Shown: positions 9,559-18,392 of the stretch, in pieces | Position numbering within the stretch: the stretch's first letter is position 1 | Layout of the letters: every line of letters begins with the position of its first letter | DNA from: an uncultured Erysipelotrichaceae bacterium | GTDB lineage: Bacteria > Bacillota_I > Bacilli_A > Erysipelotrichales > Erysipelotrichaceae | Assembly: GCA_945877405.1 (NCBI GenBank) | Contig: CAMCSA010000018.1 | Span: 1-40,010 of the forward strand | DNA length: 40,010 nt | Direction: 5' to 3' | Notes under the pieces: model-generated | Databases searched by the model: none | The model's input: only the letters and a program-made list of their open reading frames with translations | Told to the model about the DNA's origin: nothing | Made by a program: the position numbers and the translations under genes

Positions 9559-9864
9559 TTACTTGGACTCCTTAGCCGGAGCTTCGTCTTTTGTAATCAT
9601 GAAACGAACAACATTCGGATTAATGCGCATCAGACGATCGAATTCCTTAACGCATGCATTGTCTGCTTCGAATGCGAGAACTACATAGTAGCCCTTTGTC
9701 ATGTCATCAATACGGTATGCGAAATCACGCATTCCCCATTCATCTGTCTTGTTGACCTTACCACCGTTGTCAGTGATGATCTTGGAAAGAGTTTCGATGA
9801 GCGCAGCTCTCTTTTCTTCCTCTACAGATGCATTGATGATGTACATTACTTCATACTTTCTCAT
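9559..9864 (-). CDS. rpsF: 30S ribosomal protein S6
   Basis: A 101-residue S6 protein (MRKYEVMYIINA at the start, the conserved DDMTKGYYVVL strand, and RINPNVVRFMITKDE near the end). It pairs with S18 on the platform. A longer reading frame upstream is non-coding: the ATG at 9864 carries a consensus GGAGG at 9873-9877. It is the first gene of the operon, with its own promoter at 9932-9960 and a structured leader that could bind the S6:S18 complex. Confidence 0.97.
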   Translation of the reverse strand: MRKYEVMYIINASVEEEKRAALIETLSKIITDNGGKVNKTDEWGMRDFAYRIDDMTKGYYVVLAFEADNACVKEFDRLMRINPNVVRFMITKDEAPAKESK

Positions 9865-9926
9865 TTTGTACACCTCCTTCTGGTCTAGCGGCCATTTCTG
9901 GCAAGGAGTGGATTTCCCCACTCGCC
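9865..9926 (-). promoter_or_regulatory. Structured rpsF leader, candidate S6:S18 autoregulatory RNA
   Basis: The roughly 60-base leader can fold into a stem GGCGAGTGG...CCACT-bulge-TTGCC, followed by a small TGG...CCA hairpin holding CCG and then the ribosome binding site. Leaders of rpsF in many bacteria carry an S6:S18-binding RNA with a conserved CCG. I see a compatible CCG and stem, but have not matched it to the published covariance model. Confidence 0.42.
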
Positions 9927-9931
9927 AAAAG

Positions 9932-9960
9932 AGTATAACAGAAAACACTGTTTGAAGCAA
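9932..9960 (-). promoter_or_regulatory. rpsF operon promoter
   Basis: The minus strand shows TTGCTT (9960-9955), a 17-base spacer and an extended -10, TGTTATACT (hexamer 9937-9932). Spacing is ideal for the housekeeping sigma factor. Confidence 0.8.
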
Positions 9961-10005
9961 TCAGAATCTGCTTCATTCACGTAAAATCTGCCTTGTTTGG
10001 TCTAT

Positions 10006-10362
10006 TTACTCCGTTTTCAGCCGGATGATATCATCTTCCATACAGATGATCCCCTGAAACGAACCTTCCTGTCCATTGACATTGATCGGATCTGACGCAT
10101 CTGAAAGAACAATATATTCCTGCAGATCTTTACCATACAGTGGATACAACATGTTTCCATTTTCATCCTGGATACCACTGTGCGGCATCACACCTGTCAC
10201 AAGAACTGATTTTCCAACATATACAGAAGGCTGTTCCAGCACTTCATCTACTGTGCACTTCACCACTTCATCACTGTCATGATCCGATACTGTCTGTACC
10301 TGACATGCAGACAATCCGATGGCAAAGGAAGCAATCAGAACAGATTTCATCAGCTTTTTCAT
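10006..10362 (-). CDS. Small lipoprotein with an OB-fold-like domain
   Basis: A 118-residue secreted lipoprotein of unknown function. It has a lipoprotein signal peptide with lipobox LSAC (Cys20), then a short polar linker. The remaining 80 residues resemble tRNA_anti-like/OB-fold domains: VDEVLEQPSVYVGKSVLVTG followed by beta-rich segments and a terminal GIICMEDDIIRLK. Its ATG overlaps the aminopeptidase stop (ATGA), so it is translationally coupled to that gene. The OB assignment rests on the YVGKSVLVTG pattern and is tentative. No clear terminator is seen downstream before the rpsF promoter. Confidence 0.7.
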   Translation of the reverse strand: MKKLMKSVLIASFAIGLSACQVQTVSDHDSDEVVKCTVDEVLEQPSVYVGKSVLVTGVMPHSGIQDENGNMLYPLYGKDLQEYIVLSDASDPINVNGQEGSFQGIICMEDDIIRLKTE

Positions 10363-11582
10363 TTTTCCTCCAGAACAAAATCGCCATGATCGAATACAAC
10401 TGCCTGCTGTCCATCTTCGGTTGTTCCAACAATCCGCATATCTTCCGTACCGATCATAAAATCGATATGAATGGAAGAATCATTGAATGTATACTTCGGA
10501 TCAGATGGCTTGCCTGTATTCAAACCTCTGCCAAGAGCCAGATGGCAGGAAGCATTTTCGTCGATCAGAGTTGTGTAATATACCTTTCCGCTCATCGAAA
10601 TCGGTGAGTGATACTCCACAAGTGCACATTCACCAAGATAGCATGCATTTTCATCTGTTGTGATCAGGTTTTCCAACATCTGCTTTCCTTTATCGCAGAT
10701 CACTTCGACTACCTTTCCTTTTTTAAAACGGAAACCGAAATGTTCAATTGCCTTGCCGCCAAGCACTAGTGGCCTTGATGCATAAACCACTCCTTCTGTT
10801 CCGAATTTTTCTGGTGTCGTGCAGATCTCTTCCGTCGGTATATTCGGTGTAAATGGGATGAATCCTTCCGGCATTTTTCTTTTACCCATACCAAAGAAGG
10901 AATCCGGTGTCAGTGTAACTGTCAAATCTGTGCCATTACCGGCTGTATAATGTAGCGTTCTGAAATGCCAGGAATCCATGATATCTCCACGTTTCCTTCT
11001 GTTTTCTGTTTTTTCCTTCCATGTCTTTTCAACATCATTGTTTTCATCGATATAACAAAGCTTCAATAAAAGTTTCCACAATGCTTCCAGTCTGTCTTTC
11101 CGGTCGACTTCCGGAAGTACCAGATCTGCCCATGGATCCGTTGGAATCATAGCAATCAGCCATTGACAGTGTTTTTCACGGGATGCTCTTCGCATGATAT
11201 TGCGCACTCCATCGATATGTGCAAACACAGCATTTGCTTTTTCTTCGTCCAGATCTTCCATCTGTTTTGGATTGACTCCTTCCAGTCTGACATAGCAGGC
11301 ACCTTCATCCAAATATTTCTGATTGGACATCACTTCCCAATCTTCAATTTTTTCAACTTCTGATAATGGTCGATGTAAAGCATCCACCTTCAGCATCGCC
11401 TCGTCCAGATAATGCACGACAACATTTCCCGCACCAATGCGATAACACGCTTCCGCAAAGACAGGTACAAAGTATGCTCCTTCCACAGCAGCCTCCACAA
11501 GCACAGTCTGACCTCTTTGAACGTTAAGTCCTACCTTCACCAGTGTATAGGCGTATTTTTCCATCATCTGCTTCATTTCCAT
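10359..11582 (-). CDS. Aminopeptidase, M29 family (AmpS/PepS type)
   Basis: A 407-residue cytoplasmic metallo-aminopeptidase. The C-terminal catalytic part shows the M29 signatures YYTTLIDENASCHLALGRG and HIDFMIGTEDMRIVG, which supply the metal-binding Glu and His residues. The length is normal for AmpS, AmpT and PepS. The ATG at 11582 is preferred because GGAGGG precedes it; an upstream in-frame ATG at 11597 overlaps that site. It trims N-terminal residues from peptides, in keeping with the amino-acid genes upstream (aminotransferase and Lrp regulator). It is the fourth gene of the run that starts with uvrB, separated from the Lrp gene by a large hairpin. Confidence 0.92.
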   Translation of the reverse strand: MEMKQMMEKYAYTLVKVGLNVQRGQTVLVEAAVEGAYFVPVFAEACYRIGAGNVVVHYLDEAMLKVDALHRPLSEVEKIEDWEVMSNQKYLDEGACYVRLEGVNPKQMEDLDEEKANAVFAHIDGVRNIMRRASREKHCQWLIAMIPTDPWADLVLPEVDRKDRLEALWKLLLKLCYIDENNDVEKTWKEKTENRRKRGDIMDSWHFRTLHYTAGNGTDLTVTLTPDSFFGMGKRKMPEGFIPFTPNIPTEEICTTPEKFGTEGVVYASRPLVLGGKAIEHFGFRFKKGKVVEVICDKGKQMLENLITTDENACYLGECALVEYHSPISMSGKVYYTTLIDENASCHLALGRGLNTGKPSDPKYTFNDSSIHIDFMIGTEDMRIVGTTEDGQQAVVFDHGDFVLEEK

Positions 11583-11601
11583 TGCGTTTCCCTCCATATA
11601 A

Positions 11602-11638
11602 GCATAACAGGCAGGGAATCCCTGCCTGATGTTTATGC
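11602..11638 (-). terminator. Intercistronic hairpin between lrp and the aminopeptidase
   Basis: A near-perfect palindrome (CAGGCAGGGA/TCCCTGCCTG, 11608-11628) is flanked by GCATAA (11602-11607) and TTATGC (11633-11638), which extend the stem across a short bulge. It overlaps the stop codon of the Lrp gene. There is no strong U tract, so it may attenuate, protect the upstream mRNA, or only partly terminate. Confidence 0.6.
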
Positions 11639-12124
11639 CGAAATGATCATTCTGTCATCCTGAATTTCAGGCTTAAGGTCCATGTTCTTTCCATTGACCT
11701 TGTATTTTTTCAGCACAAACATTGTGACTGTACCGGCAACGCCTTCAATCGGCGCCAGTTTTTCACCAACAAAGTCAGCTACTTCACGCATCGTCCGTGC
11801 ATTGATGAAAACAAGGAATTCAGAAGTACCAGACACCAGATACAGTGAAGAAACTTCCGGGAACCGACCGATCTTTTCTGCAATTGTGTCATAGCCGGTA
11901 CCGCGTTGTGTACTTGCCTTAACACCTATAATCGCATCGACATGATCCACATTTGCCTTATCCCAGTTGATGATGGTGTGATAGCCACAGATAATTCCAT
12001 CTGCTTCAAGCTGTTTTTTGGCTTTTTCAACATCTTCTTCTGTTTCATTCAGAATATCCGCCAGATCCGTTACGCTGGCGCGTGGATTCTGAAACAGAAG
12101 ATCCAAAAGCATTTTCGTATCCAT
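11633..12124 (-). CDS. Lrp/AsnC family transcriptional regulator
   Basis: A 163-residue feast/famine regulator with an N-terminal winged helix (MLLDLLFQNPRASVTDLADILNE) and a RAM/AsnC ligand-binding domain (DAIIGVKAS..., SLYLVSGTSEFLVFINA). The ATG at 12124 comes one base after the aminotransferase stop and has GAGGG upstream, so I discard the start at 12151. The pairing with an alanine/aspartate-type aminotransferase recalls B. subtilis AlaR-AlaT (YugG-YugH), where the regulator controls the transaminase. This role is inferred from context. Confidence 0.92.
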   Translation of the reverse strand: MDTKMLLDLLFQNPRASVTDLADILNETEEDVEKAKKQLEADGIICGYHTIINWDKANVDHVDAIIGVKASTQRGTGYDTIAEKIGRFPEVSSLYLVSGTSEFLVFINARTMREVADFVGEKLAPIEGVAGTVTMFVLKKYKVNGKNMDLKPEIQDDRMIISA

Positions 12125-12125
12125 C

Positions 12126-13313
12126 TTATTTACCCTCTTTCTGATAACCATGATCTTTCAGGAAGCGCTCAATTCTGCGCATTGCCTCCTGCAGATGTTC
12201 AATTGAATATGCATAGGAGATTCTCGCAAATCCCTCCCCGCTTTCACCAAATGCCGTACCAGGCACAATCGCAAGATTCTGTTCCTTCAGCAGTTCCATA
12301 CAGAATTCATCGGAACTCATTCCAAGAACAGAGATATTCGGGAATACATAGAATGCACCTTTTGGTTCGAAAGTATGCAGTCCCATTTCGTTAAGTTTTC
12401 GCACACAGTATTTTCTTCTGAAATCATATTCCTGGCGCATACGTTCAATGTCACTGTCACACTCACTCACAGCTGCCACAGCTGCATATTGAGAAGTTGT
12501 CGGTGCCGCCATGATACATGACTGATGAATCTTGATCATCGTATCAATTAACGGTTTTGGCCCAGCCGCAAACCCGAGTCTCCACCCGGTCATGGAGAAT
12601 GCTTTCGAGAAACCATTGACAACAATTGTTCTTTCCTTCATTCCTTCAATCTGTGCAATGGATGTGAATCCCTCTTCTCCATATACCAGCTCTGCATAGA
12701 TTTCATCTGCCAGAACGATAATATCGGTATCACGGATGACATCCGCAATTTCAATCAGATCCTGCTTTCTCAGTACTGCTCCAGTCGGATTATTCGGAAA
12801 GGAAAGGATCAGAAGTTTTGTTTTTTCCGTAATTGCTTCTTTGATCTGCCGGGCAGTAACGCGGAATTCATCTTCTTCTTTTGTCTGTATCGTTACCGGG
12901 ACACCACCTGTCAGTGTTGTGATCGGTTCATAGGATACATAACATGGCTGTGGAATGATGACTTCATCTTCATTTTCCACAAGCATGCGGATGGCAAGAT
13001 CAATTGCTTCTGAACCACCGACTGTCACAAAGATTTCCTTTGGATCATAGGAAAGCGAGTATCTTCTTTCCATGAATGCAGCAAGTGCTTCCCTCAGCTC
13101 TTTCAGACCGGCATTTGCTGTATATTTTGTTCTACCCAGTTCAAGAGAATGGATTGCAGCTTCACGGATTGCCCATGGCGTCTGAAAATCCGGTTCCCCG
13201 ACACCAAGGGAGATACAGTCCGGAATCTCCGCAGCAAGTTCGAAAAATTTTCGAATACCGGATGCCTTCATATCCAATGCTCTTTGAGCCTGTATTTTCT
13301 GATAATCTATCAT
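12126..13313 (-). CDS. PLP-dependent aminotransferase, class I/II (AlaT/YugH-like)
   Basis: A 395-residue fold-type I aminotransferase. Seen: GVGEPDFQTP near the N-terminus, FPNNPTGAV, the LADEIYAELVY segment, and the Schiff-base lysine in NGFSKAFSMTGWRLGF. The length and motifs fit the aspartate/alanine/aromatic aminotransferase group. The ATG at 13313 has AAGAGG upstream; a longer start at 13352 lies inside uvrB. It follows uvrB by 13 bases and the regulator follows it by one, so all three are co-transcribed. The adjacent Lrp-type gene favours an alanine transaminase role, but aspartate or aromatic acids cannot be excluded. Confidence 0.9.
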   Translation of the reverse strand: MIDYQKIQAQRALDMKASGIRKFFELAAEIPDCISLGVGEPDFQTPWAIREAAIHSLELGRTKYTANAGLKELREALAAFMERRYSLSYDPKEIFVTVGGSEAIDLAIRMLVENEDEVIIPQPCYVSYEPITTLTGGVPVTIQTKEEDEFRVTARQIKEAITEKTKLLILSFPNNPTGAVLRKQDLIEIADVIRDTDIIVLADEIYAELVYGEEGFTSIAQIEGMKERTIVVNGFSKAFSMTGWRLGFAAGPKPLIDTMIKIHQSCIMAAPTTSQYAAVAAVSECDSDIERMRQEYDFRRKYCVRKLNEMGLHTFEPKGAFYVFPNISVLGMSSDEFCMELLKEQNLAIVPGTAFGESGEGFARISYAYSIEHLQEAMRRIERFLKDHGYQKEGK

Positions 13314-13326
13314 GTTGTACCTCTTT

Positions 13327-15300
13327 TCAATCAGAAGTCTGGATTTCAGCAATCATGTCACGCAGCTCTGCAGCACGTTCAAAGTCAAGTACTGCAGCCG
13401 CTTCCTTCATCTGCTTCCGCAGATCTTCCACAAGTGCTTCCTTATCCTTTTTGGAGAACTTCTTCTTGCGGCTCATATATTTTGCCGCCATTTCCTTTGT
13501 TTCCTTGCCACGGATGACTTCATCCACACGCTTGACAATTGTCTTTGGAACAATGCCATGCTCTGTGTTATATGCTTCCTGAATTGCTCTTCTTCGTTTT
13601 GTTTCATCGATCGCAAAACGCATGGAATCCGTCATCGTATCCGCATACATATAAACTTCACCATGGGCGTTTCGCGCCGCTCGACCGATCGTCTGAATCA
13701 AAGAACGCTGAGATCTCAGGAATCCTTCCTTATCCGCATCCAGTATGCAGACAAGTGAACATTCCGGAATATCCAAGCCTTCTCTTAACAGGTTGATTCC
13801 GACAATCGCATCCACTTTACCAACACGAAGATCCTGAATGATTTGCGTTCTTTCCAGTGTCTTTGTTTCATGATGAAGATAGGCTATATGGAATCCCCTT
13901 TCCATCAGATATTCAGTCAGATCTTCAGCCATACGTACGGTCAGTGTTGTTATCAGCACCCTTTCCTTCCGCGCAATTCTTTCTTTCAATGCATCACAGA
14001 TATCATCAATCTGCCCTTTTGTCGGTTTGACAGTGATGACAGGATCCAGTAACCCGGTCGGACGGATGACCTGCTCTGTCACATGATGTTCCACCTGATC
14101 CAGTTCATAATCACCTGGCGTTGCAGAACAGTAGATGACCTGATTGGTCATGGATGTAAATTCATCAAATGTCATCGGTCGGTTATCCAAAGCAGACGGG
14201 AGACGGAAACCATATTCCACAAGCACCTGCTTACGCTGTCGATCACCATTATACATGCCACGGATCTGTGGCAGTGATACATGTGATTCATCCACAAACA
14301 ACAGAAAATCTTTCGGAAAGTAATCAAACAGGTTATATGGCCTTTGCCCAGGCACTCTGCCATCAATATGCATCGAATAGTTTTCAATACCTGCACAGTA
14401 CCCGTTTTCTCTTAAAGCCTCCAGGTCAAATCTTGTTCTCTGTTCCAGTCGTTCTGCTTCCAGCAGTTTCTGATGATCCTTGAAATATGCCAGCCTTTCT
14501 TCCAGCTCGGCCTCAATCGCATCGCATGCTTTCAACATCGTTTCCTTATTTCTGGCATAACCGGATGCAGGAAATATGTTGTAGAACTGATAGGCATTGA
14601 GTGTTCTGCCCGTCAATGGATCTACTTCCGATATACGATCCACTTCTTCCCCGAACATTTCAATTCGAATATTAAACTGATCCGTATAGGACGGGGTCAG
14701 ATCAATAACATCCCCACGCACACGAATCGTACCACGGCTCTGATCCATATCATTTCTTGTATACTGCAGTTCCACAAGTTTCCGCAACAGATCATTCCGG
14801 TTCCATGTTTCACCAACCCTGATGGTCATGAACATGTTTTTGTATTCCACAGGATCACTCGCCGCATAAATACATGCAACCGATGCAACAACAATCGTAT
14901 CTCTTCGTTCCAGCAGTGAATTCAATGTGGATTCACGGAACATATCCAATTCTTCATTGATCGCCGCGGTCTTTTCAATATACATGTCGTTTTTCGGCAT
15001 GTATGCCTCTGGCTGATAATAATCAAAGTTGGAAACAAAAAACTCCACTCTGTTATGTGGGAACAGTTCTTTAAATTCCGAATACAGCTGACCTGCAAGT
15101 GTCTTATTATGTGAGAAGACAAGCGTAGGTCTGTTTTCACGTGCAATGATATTCGCCATCGTAAAAGTCTTACCGGTACCGGTTGCACCCTGCAGTACCT
15201 GTACTTTCTTTCCTTCTTCAATACCTCTGCACAATTCATCGATTGCCTGAGGCTGATCGCCTGTGGGTCTGAATTCACTGATCAGTTCAAATTTATCCAT
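13327..15300 (-). CDS. uvrB: Excinuclease ABC subunit B
   Basis: A 657-residue helicase-like subunit of nucleotide excision repair, which verifies DNA damage delivered by UvrA and recruits UvrC. It shows Walker A GATGTGKT, the beta-hairpin region YYQPEAYMP, the DESHVS box, the C-terminal helicase motifs ([21 protein letters not shown]) and the UVR motif ([13 protein letters not shown]) at the end. The ATG at 15300 has GGAGTT upstream; the earlier in-frame codon at 15327 is unlikely. A TATACT sits at 15324-15319 as a possible -10. It heads the run uvrB-aminotransferase-lrp. Confidence 0.98.
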   Translation of the reverse strand: MDKFELISEFRPTGDQPQAIDELCRGIEEGKKVQVLQGATGTGKTFTMANIIARENRPTLVFSHNKTLAGQLYSEFKELFPHNRVEFFVSNFDYYQPEAYMPKNDMYIEKTAAINEELDMFRESTLNSLLERRDTIVVASVACIYAASDPVEYKNMFMTIRVGETWNRNDLLRKLVELQYTRNDMDQSRGTIRVRGDVIDLTPSYTDQFNIRIEMFGEEVDRISEVDPLTGRTLNAYQFYNIFPASGYARNKETMLKACDAIEAELEERLAYFKDHQKLLEAERLEQRTRFDLEALRENGYCAGIENYSMHIDGRVPGQRPYNLFDYFPKDFLLFVDESHVSLPQIRGMYNGDRQRKQVLVEYGFRLPSALDNRPMTFDEFTSMTNQVIYCSATPGDYELDQVEHHVTEQVIRPTGLLDPVITVKPTKGQIDDICDALKERIARKERVLITTLTVRMAEDLTEYLMERGFHIAYLHHETKTLERTQIIQDLRVGKVDAIVGINLLREGLDIPECSLVCILDADKEGFLRSQRSLIQTIGRAARNAHGEVYMYADTMTDSMRFAIDETKRRRAIQEAYNTEHGIVPKTIVKRVDEVIRGKETKEMAAKYMSRKKKFSKKDKEALVEDLRKQMKEAAAVLDFERAAELRDMIAEIQTSD

Positions 15301-15339
15301 GTTCAACTCCGTAACGTCAGTATACACTCTTTAACATTC

Positions 15340-15369
15340 AAAAAAAAGGGCACGCATCATCACATGCCC
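15340..15369 (-). terminator. Terminator overlapping the CtpA gene end
   Basis: On the minus strand GGGCATG (15369-15363) pairs with CGTGCCC (15354-15348, one G-U pair) and is followed by eight T's (15347-15340). The left arm lies inside the last codons of the protease gene. Confidence 0.88.
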
Positions 15370-16922
15370 TGTAACACCTCAACTGCTCTTGCAAGCTGAG
15401 TATCCGTATCTGTTGTTGTCTGCCAATGATAGCGTGTCTGTCCATACAGCCGGTTGTAGGTATGGACATCCAGTTTTCCGGTTACTTCCAGACCATAATC
15501 ATGCTGAAACTGTTTCAGACTGTCAAAGAGCATCTGTGAAAAATACCCGTCACTCCTGTCTGTCTGATATCCTAGATAATCCAGACATAATGCCATATCT
15601 CCAACCGATGGCGATACGGAATCAACTTCGTATTCAATTTCATCCTGCATCTTTGTAAAGACATGATAGAACACCTCATGCAGGCGGACTTCAATATCCG
15701 GCTCGATTCCAACACCATTGACCCATACACCATCCGGTGAAAGCCAGCGCTGGGTTGTATAGTTCAAAGAAGATCCGTCTGAAAACTTTCTTTCCACCTG
15801 TACAGTGCCTTTTCCATAGGATGTTGTACCGATGATGGTCACATCATCTCTTAACTCAGATAGAGCCATTGTCAGCACCTCCGCAGCAGATGCCGTGTTT
15901 TCGTTGATCAGAATGACAATCGGACTGATCTGGCTGTACTGATCCTGACTTGTTTTTGAAACGGAAATATTACCTTCTTTATCTTCCCGTTGTAGAACCA
16001 CGGATCCTTTTGGAAGGAAAACAGAAGCAACATCTGTTACGGAAGTCAGGTAGCCACCACCATTGTCACGTAAATCCAGAATCAGAGACTTTACTTCTGC
16101 TTCCTTGAATGTATCCAGATACTGGCGGACAGCATCCCCACTGGAATCTCCAAACTGATACAGCTGCAGATATCCGATCTGACCATCAAGCACTGTACCA
16201 TCCGCAATATTGATCAGGTTTTTTCTCTCAACTGACAGACCGATGATCTTATCATCACGCATGATCTTCAGGGATACGATTGTTCCTTCTTCTCCCTGTA
16301 TGATTTCCTTAATTTCATCAGCGCTCTTTCCCGATAACAGTGTTCCATCCGCTTCATACAGAACATCTCCTACCTGCAGGCCTGCCTGTTGCGCCGGCGT
16401 ATTCTCCATGACTTTTGTTACGATGTTTGTACCATCTATTTCCAGATACTGAACACCAATCCCACAATAGTTACGGTTGATACTCTGACGGAAGTTTTCA
16501 CTCTCCTGTGCACTGAAATACAATGTATGGGTATCTTCACTGTTTGTTACAAGTCCTTCAATTGCCTGATCCGTCAGTCTTTCATCCAGATCTTCGATGT
16601 CCTTACCGAAATACCAGTCCTCTTCCAGCACTTCTTTGACCGCACCGATCTTATCCCCATCATCCAGACCAAGACTTCTTGAAATCATGGTACGAAGAGA
16701 AGTCGTGAAGCCATATGGCAGCACAGATCCTCCCAGCCATCCGAAAAGCAGAAGGAATACAAACATGATTCTTGCATAAATCTTATATTCCCGCAGTTCT
16801 TTCTTTGTTTTCTTCAGTTCTTTCTCTTCCGGATACAGGTGTCTGTGGACACGCAAGACAACCTCTTCTTCCTGCTGTTCTTCTGTTTCCTTTTCTTCTG
16901 CTGTTTCTCTGTTTTCTTCCAT
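15360..16922 (-). CDS. Carboxy-terminal processing protease (S41) with peptidoglycan-binding tail
   Basis: A 520-residue CtpA/CtpB-type serine protease. An acidic, Glu-rich cytoplasmic tail (1-45) precedes one membrane segment (about 49-72), so the body is outside the cell. A PDZ domain spans about 155-235. The Ser-Lys dyad is Ser345 (ENTASAAE) and Lys371 (SYGKGT). A peptidoglycan-binding-like domain closes the protein (SLKQFQHDYGLEVTGKLD). It follows ftsE-ftsX-PcsB in the same direction with a 45-base gap holding a hairpin. The context suggests that it processes cell-wall or division proteins, possibly the neighbouring hydrolase. The ribosome binding site is weak. Confidence 0.93.
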   Translation of the reverse strand: MEENRETAEEKETEEQQEEEVVLRVHRHLYPEEKELKKTKKELREYKIYARIMFVFLLLFGWLGGSVLPYGFTTSLRTMISRSLGLDDGDKIGAVKEVLEEDWYFGKDIEDLDERLTDQAIEGLVTNSEDTHTLYFSAQESENFRQSINRNYCGIGVQYLEIDGTNIVTKVMENTPAQQAGLQVGDVLYEADGTLLSGKSADEIKEIIQGEEGTIVSLKIMRDDKIIGLSVERKNLINIADGTVLDGQIGYLQLYQFGDSSGDAVRQYLDTFKEAEVKSLILDLRDNGGGYLTSVTDVASVFLPKGSVVLQREDKEGNISVSKTSQDQYSQISPIVILINENTASAAEVLTMALSELRDDVTIIGTTSYGKGTVQVERKFSDGSSLNYTTQRWLSPDGVWVNGVGIEPDIEVRLHEVFYHVFTKMQDEIEYEVDSVSPSVGDMALCLDYLGYQTDRSDGYFSQMLFDSLKQFQHDYGLEVTGKLDVHTYNRLYGQTRYHWQTTTDTDTQLARAVEVLQGM

Positions 16923-16944
16923 AAAATACCATTTTTACTGACAA

Positions 16945-16962
16945 GGAGCTCTGATGAGCTCC
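16945..16962 (-). other. Intercistronic hairpin before the protease gene
   Basis: The perfect repeat GGAGCTC-TGAT-GAGCTCC has no U tract. It sits between the hydrolase stop and the protease start and may be an mRNA-stability or attenuation element. Confidence 0.5.
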
Positions 16963-16967
16963 TGAAA

Positions 16968-18392
16968 TCAACCACCAAATACCGTTTCTGGACGAAGACG
17001 ACAAGGGGCACCATAGCCCGCATCACACTTACGGGCATAGGTATACCAGCCAGTGCCGAATGCTACATCACCATTCCATGTTGCGGCATAATTTGAGAAA
17101 TTGGATGCATCCCCAAGATAATAGACTTCTATATGACAATGAGGACCGCTGGAGTTTCCACTGGAGCCGACCATACCGATCTGTGTACCACTTGTGACGA
17201 TCGTACCAGTGGCGATGACGGAATTCAGCATCATATGGTTGTAGTTGACACCATATAAAGAGCCATTGATACTGACAAGAAGCTGAACCTGATTGCCACC
17301 ACCTGCAGCACCACCGATATTACTGCCGCATGTGTTGCCAAGTCCTCCATATGTCGGGCACCCGTTTGCACTATTCATGACAACGCCATTTCCAGCTGCA
17401 AGAACCGGAGTTCCAACAGAGGCCGCAAAGTCCATGCCAAGATGGATACCTCCACCTGGATAATACCATGTACCTGCAGAAATATATGCTCCAGGTACTG
17501 GATATGTCCAGCCACCCGCTGTAATGACATCATCCAGCGTACCTGCTTCTGCAAGTCTTTGCATTGCCTCACTGATCGCATCAATGTTGGAAGAAATGTT
17601 ATTGCTTTCAGCCTGCAGTTTTGCATACTGTTTCTGATATTCTTCCAGAATGACTTCCTGTTGTGCCTGCGTCAGAAGAAGTTCATTCTGCTGTTCAATC
17701 AGTGCCTGCTTTGCTTCTTCCATCTCTTTTTTCGCTTCTTCAAGTTCAGCCTTTGCTTTTTCCAGCTGTTTCTTTTCTTCTGAAAGCTGAAGACGTAACG
17801 CTTCCAGATCCTTCAATGTCTTTTCATCGTATTGTGTAATACTGATCAGACCACTGGCAATACGAAGCAGATCCTGGAAGGAGGAAGCTCCCATCAGAAT
17901 ATCCAGATACTGATTGAAGTGCATCGTCGACTGGGAAGCGACCATTCTTTTCTTGACTTTTTCTTCCAGGGCATCCACCTGTGCCTGGGTTTCGTCAATC
18001 TGAGCTTGTTTGGCATCAATTTCCGCCTGTTTGGCATTGATCCGTCCCTGCATCTCATCAATCTTTGCCTGCATCTCATCAATCTTTACCTGCATCTCAT
18101 CAATCTGGGTCTGCAGTTGTTTTAACTGGGCATCATATTTTGAAATATCTGCAGCAATCTGTTCACGTTCCGCCTCAATTTCATCCAGTCTGTTTTTTGA
18201 AGATTCGGATTGAGAAGACAGATATTCAATATATGCCTTACATGCGGAAGTAGATGTATTGCCTTTTGTGGTACAGTACTCATTCCAGTACCCGGAATCG
18301 CTGTATGGCGGGTCTTCGGCATGGATCATCTGAAATGGCATCATGGCAATTGTTACTGCCATTACCAGTATTGCCTTGCATAGCCGTTTCAT
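16968..18392 (-). CDS. PcsB/EnvC-like murein hydrolase or activator, coiled coil plus M23 domain
   Basis: A 474-residue secreted protein. A Sec signal peptide (1-25, ending MIHA) precedes a long coiled coil (about 60-280). The C-terminal M23 peptidase domain has zinc ligands H317 and D321 (HLGMD) and H418-C-H420, so the metal site is intact and it may cut peptidoglycan itself. The coil contains three tandem 7-residue repeats of the type KIDEMQA. The ATG overlaps the ftsX stop (ATGA), with GAGGTGG upstream. Such coiled-coil hydrolases are switched on by FtsEX during division; direct succession to ftsE-ftsX makes this the likely partner. Confidence 0.93.
   Translation of the reverse strand: MKRLCKAILVMAVTIAMMPFQMIHAEDPPYSDSGYWNEYCTTKGNTSTSACKAYIEYLSSQSESSKNRLDEIEAEREQIAADISKYDAQLKQLQTQIDEMQVKIDEMQAKIDEMQGRINAKQAEIDAKQAQIDETQAQVDALEEKVKKRMVASQSTMHFNQYLDILMGASSFQDLLRIASGLISITQYDEKTLKDLEALRLQLSEEKKQLEKAKAELEEAKKEMEEAKQALIEQQNELLLTQAQQEVILEEYQKQYAKLQAESNNISSNIDAISEAMQRLAEAGTLDDVITAGGWTYPVPGAYISAGTWYYPGGGIHLGMDFAASVGTPVLAAGNGVVMNSANGCPTYGGLGNTCGSNIGGAAGGGNQVQLLVSINGSLYGVNYNHMMLNSVIATGTIVTSGTQIGMVGSSGNSSGPHCHIEVYYLGDASNFSNYAATWNGDVAFGTGWYTYARKCDAGYGAPCRLRPETVFGG
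18051..18113 (-). repeat. Three tandem 21-bp repeats in the coiled-coil region
   Basis: Units 18051-18071, 18072-18092 and 18093-18113 each start CATCTCATCAATCT on the plus strand and differ at only a few bases. They encode heptads of the hydrolase coiled coil. Copy number may vary by slippage without breaking the frame. Confidence 0.88.

Noticed and set aside
18051-18113. Short regular repeats, possible CRISPR
   Set aside because: The units are contiguous with no spacers, lie in frame inside a coding region and encode coiled-coil heptads. No cas genes are present.
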